A stretch of DNA of 64,000 bases, from positions 62,001 through 126,000 of the IMG/VR virus record IMGVR_UViG_3300042878_001497. One strand, given 5' to 3'. Shown piece after piece: positions 8,180-14,485 of the stretch; the first letter of the stretch is position 1, and the number at the start of each line of letters is the position of its first letter. The notes below the pieces were generated by a model. That model saw only the letters and a list, made by a program, of their open reading frames with translations, did no database searches and was not told the DNA's origin. The position numbers and the translations under genes are program-made. The DNA is from a virus.

Positions 8180-8319
8180 TGAGTAAAGTTTCAAGCAAAG
8201 CCCGTTACGAGGCGTTTATGGAATGGCACAAGTGGGCTTCAGCTCACTACTCTTCGATGAAAAGAAAAAAGAGAGCCAATTCAGAGTCCCACGGTAACGA
8301 CTTTAAAACCCAAGAGTAA
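8179..8319 (+). CDS. small basic hypothetical protein
   Basis: 46 residues starting in the groEL stop codon (TAATG) and ending the same way against the next gene. Aromatic N-terminal half (FMEWHKWASAHYSSM) and a lysine/arginine cluster KRKKR. Tight coupling on both sides is the main support that it is a real gene; no family recognised. Confidence 0.55.
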   Translation: MSKVSSKARYEAFMEWHKWASAHYSSMKRKKRANSESHGNDFKTQE

Positions 8320-8486
8320 TGAAATTTCAACTAGGCGATACTGTCAAGCTGTTGGATTCTCGTATTACAACCTTACCGTGTACGGTGATGGAGATTAAAG
8401 GAAGTATTATCTTAGTTGAAGATGCTTCCGGAATCATTCACGAGGTCTTTGCCGAGCAGTTACACAAGCAGATGCTATTTGGATAA
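8319..8486 (+). CDS. small hypothetical protein, possible KOW/SH3-like fold
   Basis: 55 residues beginning KFQLGDTVKLL and continuing with alternating strand-like segments (TVMEIKGSIILVED). This pattern resembles small SH3-like barrel proteins, but the resemblance is weak. It starts in the preceding stop codon and is followed by a GC-rich structured element. Confidence 0.55.
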   Translation: MKFQLGDTVKLLDSRITTLPCTVMEIKGSIILVEDASGIIHEVFAEQLHKQMLFG

Positions 8487-8487
8487 A

Positions 8488-8560
8488 GCCGAAGGGGCGG
8501 GAGAGGGGGCGTGATCTCCTCCCCGCACCGAAGGTGCCACGCGCATTTTCTATAAAAGTT
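8488..8560 (+). repeat. GC-rich structured element, copy 1
   Basis: This stretch and 50321-50389 share a layout: GCCGA-GGGGCG, a purine-rich run with GGGGGCGT, a pyrimidine-rich arm, the identical 20 bases CGCACCGAAGGTGCCACGCG, then CATT and AAAAG. The core folds as hairpin GCACC-GAA-GGTGC, and GGCGTG upstream can pair with CACGC downstream. It follows a stop codon and precedes a small gene. It may be a terminator, an mRNA stabiliser or a small RNA. Confidence 0.6.
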
Positions 8561-8630
8561 CCTACCGGGCCTTGGACCCCGGGCTATTTATTAGGGTATT
8601 ATCTCTAGTTTAATTTTGGTGTTATTAACA

Positions 8631-8801
8631 ATGGATGCAAATCGTGTCGAGGAATTAGGTTTTTTGGCTCACAAGGAAGGATTCTTCCCACAATGGCAAG
8701 ACACGGCTTCAAGATACCTTAAGGAGGAAGAGTACCAAGATAAGACATTAGCATACGAAAGAGCTTACGCAAAATACTCCCAAACAGTTGGATCTAATTA
8801 A
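8631..8801 (+). CDS. small hypothetical protein
   Basis: 56 residues, mixed charge and helical, with a tyrosine-rich end (YLKEEEYQDKTLAYERAYAKY). I use ATG 8631 rather than upstream TTG 8616, because ATG follows an A-rich stretch as elsewhere in the window. A CTATTTATT box lies at 8584-8592. No family recognised. Confidence 0.6.
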   Translation: MDANRVEELGFLAHKEGFFPQWQDTASRYLKEEEYQDKTLAYERAYAKYSQTVGSN

Positions 8802-8822
8802 AGGAGTTACTTTATCTAAGAT
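8788..8822 (+). promoter_or_regulatory. degenerate promoter candidate
   Basis: TTG at 8788-8790 followed 22 bases later by TATCTAAG, with an A-rich leader TTTAATAAAAATAG before ATG 8840. Spacing and -7 box deviate from the strong promoters, so this is tentative. Confidence 0.35.
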
Positions 8823-8839
8823 TTAATAAAAATAGTGCT

Positions 8840-9172
8840 ATGGAACAAAGTACAGGATTTCAAAAACTTTTAATCTCTATGATGACAAGAAGGTGGTTAA
8901 TCACCTTGATTGTATTGATTACTTTTATGTTTACTACCTTCGGGATTCTGATCTCCATTCACGTAGAAACGGCTGTAGGTCAGGAGTGGAAAGAACTTTT
9001 ACTTTTACTCTTAGGAGCTTTCATCGGTTCCTACGGTAAAATTATCGACTACTGGTTCTCGGATACTGATAAAGATAAAATGCTTGTACAAAAAATGGAC
9101 GAAGAAGACGGTGTAGCTCTTTCCAATACAGGAGGCTCAGTCGAACCTTTAAACAGTAGCGAGGAAGAGTAA
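8840..9172 (+). CDS. two-helix inner-membrane protein
   Basis: 110 residues. A short basic segment (MMTRRW) is followed by a transmembrane helix at about residues 19-42, an amphipathic linker, a second hydrophobic helix at about 54-70 (LLLLLLGAFIGSYG) and an acidic cytoplasmic tail ending SSEEE. The gene overlaps the next start by 1 base. It resembles small phage membrane proteins but has no diagnostic motif; a holin-like or envelope role is possible. Confidence 0.65.
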   Translation: MEQSTGFQKLLISMMTRRWLITLIVLITFMFTTFGILISIHVETAVGQEWKELLLLLLGAFIGSYGKIIDYWFSDTDKDKMLVQKMDEEDGVALSNTGGSVEPLNSSEEE

Positions 9173-9378
9173 TGTCTTCAATGCCATGCCCTGCCTGTAG
9201 ACATCCATTAGGGTTGACTTTAGAGTTTATATCCAAGCACCCAATGTCAATGTGCCCCAATTGCCAGACTATGTTTAATTTTGAAGTCGGTGATGAAATT
9301 AAAGAATCACTAGCTAGCGCGTTATCTGATATAAATAAAATTAAAAAACAATATAAAGGTACGGTTAAGTTTAAATAA
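9172..9378 (+). CDS. zinc-ribbon protein
   Basis: 68 residues with two CxxC knuckles, CPAC near residue 6 and CPNC near residue 28, spaced as in a zinc ribbon, followed by a lysine-rich helical tail. Starts in the stop codon of the membrane protein (TAATG). Likely binds zinc and perhaps nucleic acid or a transcription component; target unknown. Confidence 0.65.
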   Translation: MSSMPCPACRHPLGLTLEFISKHPMSMCPNCQTMFNFEVGDEIKESLASALSDINKIKKQYKGTVKFK

Positions 9379-9467
9379 ATTTAACAACTTTACTATTGTT
9401 TGATACTAGTTATATACAAACAAACGGTTACAGGAGAAATAAATAACAATATAAAAAAATAAAAAGT
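9379..9467 (+). other. A/T-rich leader before the DUF2589-like gene
   Basis: Non-coding. Contains GTTTGATACTAG and later CAAACAAACGGTTACAGGAGAAAT. The AGGAG here is one of very few Shine-Dalgarno-like sequences in the window, but it sits about 35 bases before the ATG, too far for ordinary use. No promoter with the standard spacing was found. Confidence 0.3.
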
Positions 9468-10073
9468 ATGGCTTCAGATATCTCAGCCCAATTTACCGGT
9501 TTACCAATAGAGGATTTAATTGTATCTCCTATCATCGGAATGGCAAAGGGGCAAGCAAAATTAAACGATGTAACATGGCAGTACATCAACCAAGTCGCAT
9601 TCGTAACTGACGAAAAAACAAAGGCTGTGACAGCCCGTTCTTTGGATGTACAGATGCAAAGAGTAATGACTGATCCTGATACTGGAGCGCAGGAATTAAA
9701 GACACTGTACTCTAAAGTACCAATGCTACCATTAGTACCGCTTCCAGCTCTAGCTATCACATCAGCTGACATTGAATTTACTATGGAAGTAAAAACTTCT
9801 GAAGTAAACAAAGATTCAGTAGATGCTAAGTCTAGCTTTGAAGCAACAGTCGGCGGCGGGTTCTGGGGTATGAAATACTCTGCTACAATGGCAGGTAGTG
9901 TTGCAACTCACAAAGAAAACACTCGCTCAAGCGATAACTCAGCTAAGTACAATGTAAAGGTTCACGCCGAGCAGTTGCCACCAACTGAAGGTATGTTGAA
10001 GCTATCTGACTACCTAACTCAGATGCTAGAGCCATCTTTGATTCCATTCGGAGAAGGTACTGCAGCTAAGTAA
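9468..10073 (+). CDS. DUF2589-like protein
   Basis: 201 residues. The N-terminal helix (IEDLIVSPIIGMAKGQAKLNDVTWQYIN) followed by VPMLPLVPLPALAITSADIEFTMEV is the layout I associate with DUF2589, a family of unknown function found in bacterial operons. A glycine-rich, beta-rich second half (ATVGGGFWGMKYSATMAGS) follows. The next gene has the same general plan, so the two may form a hetero-oligomer. Location between chaperones and tRNAs gives no direct hint of role. Confidence 0.6.
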   Translation: MASDISAQFTGLPIEDLIVSPIIGMAKGQAKLNDVTWQYINQVAFVTDEKTKAVTARSLDVQMQRVMTDPDTGAQELKTLYSKVPMLPLVPLPALAITSADIEFTMEVKTSEVNKDSVDAKSSFEATVGGGFWGMKYSATMAGSVATHKENTRSSDNSAKYNVKVHAEQLPPTEGMLKLSDYLTQMLEPSLIPFGEGTAAK

Positions 10074-10098
10074 TAAGTAAAACAAAAGAGGTTATAAA

Positions 10099-10563
10099 AT
10101 GTCAAGATTAAATGTAGAGGAACTAGTTGGCGGTCTATTAGAGGCCGCCATGGTTTCTCAAGGAATAAGTGAAAGACAGCATATTAATGCTCTCCGGAAC
10201 TATTTCAATGAAGACGGTACACCCAAAACCACCACCTTTACTGTAGGTGAGAAGGAATTGGTTGTACCTCTTTATATTTTAGCAGACCACTCATCTATTG
10301 GATTAGAAGAATTAGATATTGAGTTCTCTTGTAGGCTTATATTTGGTGATGAAGAAAGAGAGGTTTCCAATCTTAAAAAGTCTCTACTAGGGTTATTTAA
10401 GAAAAAAGGATACGAGCACAATATCAAAGGTATTGAAGTTGACTCTGGGTTTAATCCAAATGAAACGGGGGTAGCTAAAATAAAGGTTAAGTTCAAGGCC
10501 GATGAAAAGCCCGAAGCGGTTAGTAGATTGGTTGACGAGTACATAAAATTGCTAGCTAGCTAA
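10099..10563 (+). CDS. partner of the DUF2589-like protein
   Basis: 154 residues. N-terminal helix VEELVGGLLEAAMVSQGISERQ, then KELVVPLYILADHSSIGLEELDIEFSCRL, which parallels the 'pro-leu-pro then D-I-E-F' segment of the preceding protein. It ends with a short predicted helix. I regard it as a divergent relative or partner. It is 25 bases downstream of its neighbour and likely cotranscribed. Confidence 0.55.
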   Translation: MSRLNVEELVGGLLEAAMVSQGISERQHINALRNYFNEDGTPKTTTFTVGEKELVVPLYILADHSSIGLEELDIEFSCRLIFGDEEREVSNLKKSLLGLFKKKGYEHNIKGIEVDSGFNPNETGVAKIKVKFKADEKPEAVSRLVDEYIKLLAS

Positions 10564-10579
10564 AAGAATAATTAACCAG

Positions 10580-10714
10580 ATGAATGATTTTAGATTTCTG
10601 TATTGGGATAATTATGAAGCGCCAAAGAGAGACACAGCAGGAGAGAGCTCTAGCACAGCTTATTCGCCGGAAGATGATTCAACGGGATCACGGGGCGGCA
10701 AAGACAAGCTATAG
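10580..10714 (+). CDS. possible small protein (overlaps another small frame)
   Basis: 44 residues: an aromatic start (NDFRFLYWDNYE) and a serine/acid-rich tail. It overlaps the frame at 10614-10751 by 101 bases, so at most one of the two may be expressed at high level. No motif seen. Confidence 0.35.
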   Translation: MNDFRFLYWDNYEAPKRDTAGESSSTAYSPEDDSTGSRGGKDKL

Positions 10715-10751
10715 GCGCGATAAAAGTTGGATGCGCTATGAGTTGGAATGA
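10614..10751 (+). CDS. possible small arginine-rich protein
   Basis: 45 residues with strong positive charge (KRQRETQQERAL, then IRRKMIQRDHG), a composition fit for binding nucleic acid. It overlaps the previous small frame in another reading frame and the next one by 14 bases. Confidence 0.4.
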   Translation: MKRQRETQQERALAQLIRRKMIQRDHGAAKTSYRRDKSWMRYELE

Positions 10752-10824
10752 TGAATATGATAATTGGTCACCCGACGCTTCTATCCACGGGCATACAATC
10801 TACCGAGAAGAAGAAGAGGAATAG
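10738..10824 (+). CDS. possible 28-residue acidic protein
   Basis: A short frame MSWNDEYDNW...EEEEE, ending immediately before a strong promoter. Nested overlap with the preceding frame is typical of this genome, but the length alone makes it uncertain. Confidence 0.35.
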   Translation: MSWNDEYDNWSPDASIHGHTIYREEEEE

Positions 10825-10857
10825 TTGCTAGATCGAAAGATCGTTCGTATATTTAGG
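10825..10857 (+). promoter_or_regulatory. promoter
   Basis: TTG, 20 bases, TATATTTAGG. The spacer contains GATCG-aaa-GATCG, in which GATC can pair with GATC. The leader ends AAAAAAGGTTATG at 10874. Confidence 0.7.
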
Positions 10858-10873
10858 TATAAGAAAAAAGGTT

Positions 10874-11047
10874 ATGAATGATAGTGATGCTTGTCGTTAT
10901 TTGTTTAGTCTGTACATGGCACAGGCTGAAAGTCTGAATCTGGAGATTGAATTTCTAGACAAATTAAATGAAATTTTTGTGGAAGCTCCTGAGTACGAGC
11001 TGTGGGATGCCATACAGGGCGCAGCCTTTGACTGTGATATGGTCTAG
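10874..11047 (+). CDS. small acidic hypothetical protein
   Basis: 57 residues, helical and acidic (AQAESLNLEIEFLDKLNEIF). The GGTTATG leader and the upstream promoter support the start. It ends 10 bases before the first tRNA gene. No family recognised. Confidence 0.6.
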   Translation: MNDSDACRYLFSLYMAQAESLNLEIEFLDKLNEIFVEAPEYELWDAIQGAAFDCDMV

Positions 11048-11057
11048 GAGCAGGAAC

Positions 11058-11142
11058 GCACCAGTGATGAAATGGTAGACATGAGGGACTTAAAATCCCT
11101 TGGGCAGGAATGCCCGTGCCGGTTCGAGTCCGGCCTGGTGTA
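11058..11142 (+). tRNA. tRNA-Leu(TAA)
   Basis: Acceptor GCACCAG pairs with CTGGTGT (one G-U), anticodon stem AGGGA/TCCCT encloses CTTAAAA with anticodon TAA, there is a long class II variable arm, and the T arm reads GGTTCGAGTCC. CCA is not encoded. Confidence 0.93.
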
Positions 11143-11153
11143 CAGAAGAAGGG

Positions 11154-11186
11154 TTGGAGGTAAGAAAAAAAATTCGTATCTTTAAT
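11154..11186 (+). promoter_or_regulatory. promoter for the tRNA array
   Basis: TTGGAGG, N20 after TTG, TATCTTTAAT. It lies between the first and second tRNA genes, so most of the array has a host-type promoter of its own. Confidence 0.7.
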
Positions 11187-11229
11187 CTATAGAACAAAGA
11201 GGTTCTTTGACTTGTTGGCGGTATAGAAT

Positions 11230-11312
11230 GCCGAGGTGGTGGAATGGTAGACACGCTGGTCTTAGGAACCAGTGCTTTACGCGTGCGGGTTCGAGTCCCG
11301 CCCTCGGTACCA
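11230..11312 (+). tRNA. tRNA-Leu(TAG)
   Basis: Acceptor GCCGAGG/CCTCGGT, anticodon loop CTTAGGA (TAG) on stem TGGT/ACCA extended, class II variable arm, T loop TTCGAGT. An A discriminator is followed by an encoded CCA (11310-11312). Confidence 0.93.
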
Positions 11313-11318
11313 TAATAT

Positions 11319-11392
11319 GGTCCGGTAGCTCAGCTGGATAGAGCATCGCACTTCTAATGCGACGGTCTCAGGTTCGAATCCTGATCGGATCA
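11319..11392 (+). tRNA. tRNA-Arg(TCT)
   Basis: Acceptor GGTCCGG pairs with TCGGATC, with G-U pairs. Anticodon stem TCGCA/TGCGA holds CTTCTAA, anticodon TCT. T arm TCAGG-TTCGAAT-CCTGA. It reads AGA codons, frequent in this AT-leaning phage. Confidence 0.93.
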
Positions 11393-11486
11393 CTACGCAG
11401 TCAAGTGTTCGAGGTTTCTTTGTTCCTAGGGAAAAACAAAGTGGAGCTACAGTGGCAGGTTGCGGTTGTCCTACAACAACCGAGTT
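11393..11486 (+). other. structured spacer between tRNA genes
   Basis: No gene seen. Two strong hairpins: CTTTGTT/AACAAAG at about 11419-11448 and CGGTTGT-ccta-CAACAACCG at about 11463-11483. They may guide tRNA processing or be small RNAs. Confidence 0.4.
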
Positions 11487-11559
11487 AGGGGAGTAGCGCA
11501 GGTGGTAGCGCAGCTGGTTTGGGACCAGCGGGTCGCAGGTTCGAGTCCTGTCTTCCCTA
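11487..11559 (+). tRNA. tRNA-Pro(TGG)
   Basis: Acceptor AGGGGAG/CTTCCCT (one G-U), anticodon stem GCTGG/CCAGC with loop TTTGGGA, anticodon TGG, T arm GCAGG-TTCGAGT-CCTGT. No encoded CCA. Confidence 0.92.
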
Positions 11560-11581
11560 CTAACTTTTAAATATCTAAACT

Positions 11582-11773
11582 ATGTCAAAAGCAGAGAAAC
11601 TTCTCTATGGGGTTATGTACGTCCTGTTTACCCTCGGGATTATTCTTGCAATTGCCCGTAATGATTACGGAACTGCAATTTGGACTATTGTGGGTGGAAT
11701 GTGGATGCACACTTCATTCATGCATCGACGTGAAGTAATTGACCTTCTAAAAGAGTTGGAAAATACGAAGTAA
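11582..11773 (+). CDS. two-helix membrane protein inside the tRNA array
   Basis: 63 residues. First hydrophobic helix at about 7-25 (LYGVMYVLFTLGIILAIA), short turn with NDYG, second at about 30-45 (IWTIVGGMWMHTSFM), then a charged tail. Its end overlaps a promoter. Function not recognisable; small envelope proteins like this are common near phage tRNA genes. Confidence 0.65.
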   Translation: MSKAEKLLYGVMYVLFTLGIILAIARNDYGTAIWTIVGGMWMHTSFMHRREVIDLLKELENTK

Positions 11774-11788
11774 GTTCGTATATTTATC
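11756..11788 (+). promoter_or_regulatory. promoter for the small lipoprotein
   Basis: TTG within the end of the preceding coding region, N20, TATATTTATC. ATG 11840 lies about 50 bases further on. Confidence 0.65.
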
Positions 11789-11839
11789 CTATAACGATCC
11801 CAGGCGTGTACACTAATTGTTTAATTTAAATTTTCTAAT

Positions 11840-12004
11840 ATGAAGAAGATTCTTGCAATGATTGCCTTTGCTACTTTGGTAGCAGCTTGCAACAATGCTA
11901 CTGAAGAAGCTGTAGTAGAGGAAGTAGTAGTTGATTCTACTGCTATCGACACCACAGTTACTGAAGAAGTAGCAGCAGAAGGCGAAGAGGCAGCAGCCGA
12001 ATAA
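11840..12004 (+). CDS. small acidic lipoprotein
   Basis: 54 residues. MKKILAMIAFATLVAAC is a textbook lipoprotein signal with lipobox LVAAC, so cysteine 17 should be acylated. The mature part is only 38 residues and is dominated by Glu, Ala, Val and Thr, with repeated EEV/EEVV units. It has a dedicated promoter and sits among tRNA genes. Acidic residues after the cysteine are compatible with surface export of lipoproteins in Bacteroidota. A superinfection-exclusion role is a guess. Confidence 0.75.
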   Translation: MKKILAMIAFATLVAACNNATEEAVVEEVVVDSTAIDTTVTEEVAAEGEEAAAE

Positions 12005-12115
12005 TACTGAGTCTAGCCAAAAAATCCTGTTGCACTCGAACAGGTTGACTTCGGGGAAAAGATTAAAAGGGGGAGTACGTGAACCGATAGCGTCTTAGAA
12101 TAAACCTCCCTGTAA
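12005..12115 (+). other. structured spacer
   Basis: No coding frame. Hairpin CCTGTT-gcactcg-AACAGG at 12026-12044 follows the lipoprotein stop and could end its transcript, although only a short A-rich region is nearby. A GGGGGAG...CCTCCC pairing spans about 12069-12110. Confidence 0.4.
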
Positions 12116-12188
12116 GCCTCCTTAGCTCAGTTGGTAGAGCCACTGATTTGTAATCAGTAGGTCGTTGGTTCGAGTCCGACAGGAGGCT
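12116..12188 (+). tRNA. tRNA-Thr(TGT)
   Basis: Acceptor GCCTCCT/AGGAGGC perfect, anticodon stem ACTGA/TCAGT with TTTGTAA, anticodon TGT, T arm GTTGG-TTCGAGT-CCGAC. No encoded CCA. Confidence 0.94.
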
Positions 12189-12279
12189 CTAACAGTACTC
12201 GCCACGCTTCTCGTCAGATCAGCGCACCCGGGCGAGTCTTTTACGAGGGTAGGTAGTTGCAAATGCTTACCCTCAACAT
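12189..12279 (+). other. structured spacer
   Basis: No gene. ACTCGCC and GGGCGAGT pair around a 27-base loop, then GAGGGTA...TACCCTC forms a second hairpin. Both are strong enough to be functional RNA structures. Confidence 0.4.
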
Positions 12280-12402
12280 AGTCAGGTGGCGGAATAGTAG
12301 ACGCATCAAATTAGGTTACTGCGTGAAATACTTACTAATTTGATTATACAGTGCAGCAGTTTTAATAACTGAGTATTGCTGGTTCAAATCCAGCCCTGAC
12401 TA
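12280..12402 (+). tRNA. aberrant tRNA-like gene (Leu-type) with about 50-base insertion
   Basis: Ends are convincing: acceptor AGTCAGG/CCTGACT, Leu-type D arm GCG-GAATAGTAGA-CGC, and T arm GCTGG-TTCAAAT-CCAGC. The middle is odd. ATCAAATTAG (12305-12314) pairs perfectly with CTAATTTGAT (12335-12344) around a 20-base loop, then CAGTT-TTAAT-AACTG follows at 12357-12371. If the second hairpin is the anticodon arm, the loop TTTAATA gives TAA (Leu) and about 51 bases are inserted before it. If the first is the anticodon arm, it is greatly enlarged and the second is the variable arm. Confidence 0.55.
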
Positions 12403-12407
12403 CATAC

Positions 12408-12490
12408 TGGAAGGTGGGTGAGTGGTTAAAACCGGCAGACTGTAAATCTGCTCCCTTACGGGTACAGCAGTTCGAATCTGTTCCTTCCAA
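12408..12490 (+). tRNA. tRNA-Tyr(GTA)
   Basis: Acceptor TGGAAGG/CCTTCCA, anticodon stem GCAGA/TCTGC with CTGTAAA, anticodon GTA, a class II variable arm, and T loop TTCGAAT. GTA anticodons are queuosine substrates in bacteria, worth noting beside queF. No encoded CCA. Confidence 0.92.
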
Positions 12491-12625
12491 CTACAGAAAC
12501 AGAGGAAGCGTAGAACAACTAGCTGGGAGAGCAGCGACGCAAGGGTACACACTTAGTAGCTCTCTTATTGGTGTGTTAAGCATTTGTTAGATTCCTGATA
12601 AAGTTGTTCCTGTTTCTTTTACAAT
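12491..12625 (+). ncRNA. candidate structured RNA with pseudoknot, between tRNA genes
   Basis: The 5' part AGAAACAGAGGA...GAACAACT is complementary to the 3' part AGTTGTTCCTGTTTCTTTT, giving a long closing helix of about 17 pairs with a bulge. Inside, GAGAGC (about 12537) pairs with GCTCTC (about 12563) and ACACAC (about 12550) with GTGTGT (about 12572), in interleaved order, an H-type pseudoknot. No open frame. Could be a stable small RNA or a remnant of a tRNA-like gene. Confidence 0.45.
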
Positions 12626-12713
12626 GGAGGTTTGGCAGAGTGGTCGATTGCGGTAGTCTTGAAAACTATTGACTGTAACAGGTCCCGGGGTTCGAATCCC
12701 TGAGCCTCCGCCA
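12626..12713 (+). tRNA. tRNA-Ser(TGA)
   Basis: Acceptor GGAGGTT/AGCCTCC, anticodon loop CTTGAAA (TGA), class II variable arm, T arm CGGGG-TTCGAAT-CCCTG, G discriminator, and encoded CCA at 12711-12713. Confidence 0.93.
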
Positions 12714-12715
12714 TC

Positions 12716-12789
12716 GGGCCTGTAGCTCAGTCGGTTAGAGCGAGGGACTCATAATCCCCAGGTCCCAGGTTCGAGCCCTGGCAGGCCCA
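12716..12789 (+). tRNA. tRNA-Met(CAT) or tRNA-Ile2
   Basis: Acceptor GGGCCTG/CAGGCCC perfect, anticodon loop CTCATAA (CAT), T arm CCAGG-TTCGAGC-CCTGG. The fully paired G1-C72 excludes an initiator tRNA. Elongator Met and lysidine-modified Ile cannot be separated by eye. Confidence 0.92.
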
Positions 12790-12878
12790 CTTAGGTTTCT
12801 TAATAAAGGCTTAATACTGATCTAAACTCGGTAGCCTATCTTAAACGTAGTTATTAATAAACAATTACGTTTACATTT
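12790..12878 (+). other. spacer after the tRNA array
   Basis: A/T-rich, with TATCTTAAAC at 12837, which resembles a -7 box but has no TTG 20 bases upstream. No strong hairpin seen. It serves as leader of the first T9SS-type gene. Confidence 0.3.
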
Positions 12879-14429
12879 ATGAAACACTTATTTACCCTTG
12901 TAGCTCTTTCGGCAGTTACGTTATTCGGCCAGACCTCTTTCTGGACCCCAACAAGTTATAGAGGTGCTTTTGCACCAGCTCCTACCACCCAATGGACTGA
13001 CGGATGGACTAACTGGGATGCTCAAAACACAGTCTACCCGATCCACACCCAGACAGTTTCAGGAGAACTACTTAGTAGTCTAACTTGGACAAGCAGCAAT
13101 GTTTACTTAGTTCAAGGTCCGGTATACTTGAAGAGCTCGCTTACTATCCAACCCGGTACAGTAATTCTTTTTGATAAGAACACTGCAGGATCGGCTCTGA
13201 TTGTAACTAAGCAGGGAACATTATATGCTGAAGGTACAGCTACTCAACCAATCGTATTTACTTCTAGTGCAGTTCCTGGCCAACGAACAATCGGTGACTG
13301 GGGAGGAATTGTTATTCTAGGAGAGGCTGTTAATAACATCCCACCCAACACAGCAGCAGGATCTAATGCAGGCATCGGTAACATCGAAGGCTTACCTACT
13401 TCAGCTAATACTGAGTATGGAGGTAATAACGACCAGGATAGCTCAGGTGTTTTAAAATACGTTAGAATCGAGTTCGGCGGATATGCTTACATGCCTGACA
13501 AAGAGATTAATGGATTAACTTTCGGTTCAGTAGGAAGTAAGACAGTAGTTGATTATGTTCAAGTTTCATTTACTAATGATGACGCTTTTGAATGGTTTGG
13601 TGGTACTGTGAATTGTAAGCACTTGGTATCGTACCGCAACCTGGATGATGACATGGACTGCGATTTTGGATACCGAGGTAAAGTTCAATTTGCTTTAATT
13701 GTTAGAGATCCTTTTATTGCTGACCAGTCATCAGGCTCAACCTCAGAAGGGTTTGAATGTGATAATGACGGCGCCGGTTCTAACAACGGACCTAAGACAG
13801 CTGCCACATTCTCTAACGTAACTGCTATCGGACCACTAAGAGGTAACCTACAGGCTACAGTCGATCCTAAGTTTAGAAGAGCTTTGAGACTTCGCCGGAA
13901 CAGTGAAATGAAAATCTTCAACTCAGTCTTTACAGACTTTAAAGACGGTATTCATATTGACGGAACTTCTACAGAAACAAATGCACTACAGAATAGGTTA
14001 GTATTCCAAAATAATCTGATTGCTGGCTGCAGCGGCAAATTCATCCTCAGAGGAACTAATCCTTCTTTTAATGCCGGTGCTTGGTATTTTACTTCCAATG
14101 ATACTCTAGCAGCTTCTACTGGATTGTTTACCACTCCTTACAGCTACCTACAGCCTGACTATCGTCCATCAGCTACTAGCGGACTAGACACAGGAGCTAG
14201 CTTTAACGACACAAACCTAATCGGCAATACTATCTCAGTTGCAGAATTTAACTCACCAATCAGCCTATACCCTAACCCGGTTGCTGATCAGCTCTACTCT
14301 CAAGAGCAAGCTCTGATCTTTGACAACACCGGTAGAGTAGTTGGCAAGCTTGAAAAAGGCTGGAACGATTTAGGATACCTTCCTAAGGGAGTTTATACAG
14401 TTAAAAATATAAGAGTTATTAAACAATAG
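12879..14429 (+). CDS. exported beta-rich protein with type A T9SS C-terminal signal
   Basis: 516 residues. Signal peptide at 1-18 (MKHLFTLVALSAVTLFGQ). The body (about 60-330) resembles a family common in Bacteroidota, with VYLKSSLTIQPGTVI, GDWGGIVILG, GVLKYVRIEFGG, NDDAFEWFGG and DFGYRGKVQFAL, suggesting a parallel beta-helix with Asp/Asn-rich loops. Residues about 457-516 form a type A Por-secretion sorting domain: YPNP, then FDNTGRVVGK and YLPKGVYTV. In the host this signal sends proteins through the T9SS to the cell surface. Such a protein is very unusual in a phage and was probably taken from a host. Whether it is displayed on the infected cell or becomes part of the virion is open. Confidence 0.85.
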   Translation: MKHLFTLVALSAVTLFGQTSFWTPTSYRGAFAPAPTTQWTDGWTNWDAQNTVYPIHTQTVSGELLSSLTWTSSNVYLVQGPVYLKSSLTIQPGTVILFDKNTAGSALIVTKQGTLYAEGTATQPIVFTSSAVPGQRTIGDWGGIVILGEAVNNIPPNTAAGSNAGIGNIEGLPTSANTEYGGNNDQDSSGVLKYVRIEFGGYAYMPDKEINGLTFGSVGSKTVVDYVQVSFTNDDAFEWFGGTVNCKHLVSYRNLDDDMDCDFGYRGKVQFALIVRDPFIADQSSGSTSEGFECDNDGAGSNNGPKTAATFSNVTAIGPLRGNLQATVDPKFRRALRLRRNSEMKIFNSVFTDFKDGIHIDGTSTETNALQNRLVFQNNLIAGCSGKFILRGTNPSFNAGAWYFTSNDTLAASTGLFTTPYSYLQPDYRPSATSGLDTGASFNDTNLIGNTISVAEFNSPISLYPNPVADQLYSQEQALIFDNTGRVVGKLEKGWNDLGYLPKGVYTVKNIRVIKQ

Positions 14430-14449
14430 TAAAATTTCTGAGTAAATGT

Positions 14450-14482
14450 TTGGAGCCCCGAAAGGGGCTTCTTATATTTATT
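14450..14482 (+). promoter_or_regulatory. promoter with nested terminator
   Basis: TTG at 14450, N20, TATATTTATT. The spacer is the hairpin GAGCCCC-gaaa-GGGGCTTC followed by T-rich sequence, so the unit both ends the preceding transcript and starts the next. ATG 14486 follows after 3 bases. Confidence 0.7.
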
Positions 14483-14485
14483 ACT

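Noticed and set aside
12280-12402. tmRNA
   Set aside because: Both D and T arms and a single continuous acceptor are present, there is no tag reading frame and it is far too short.
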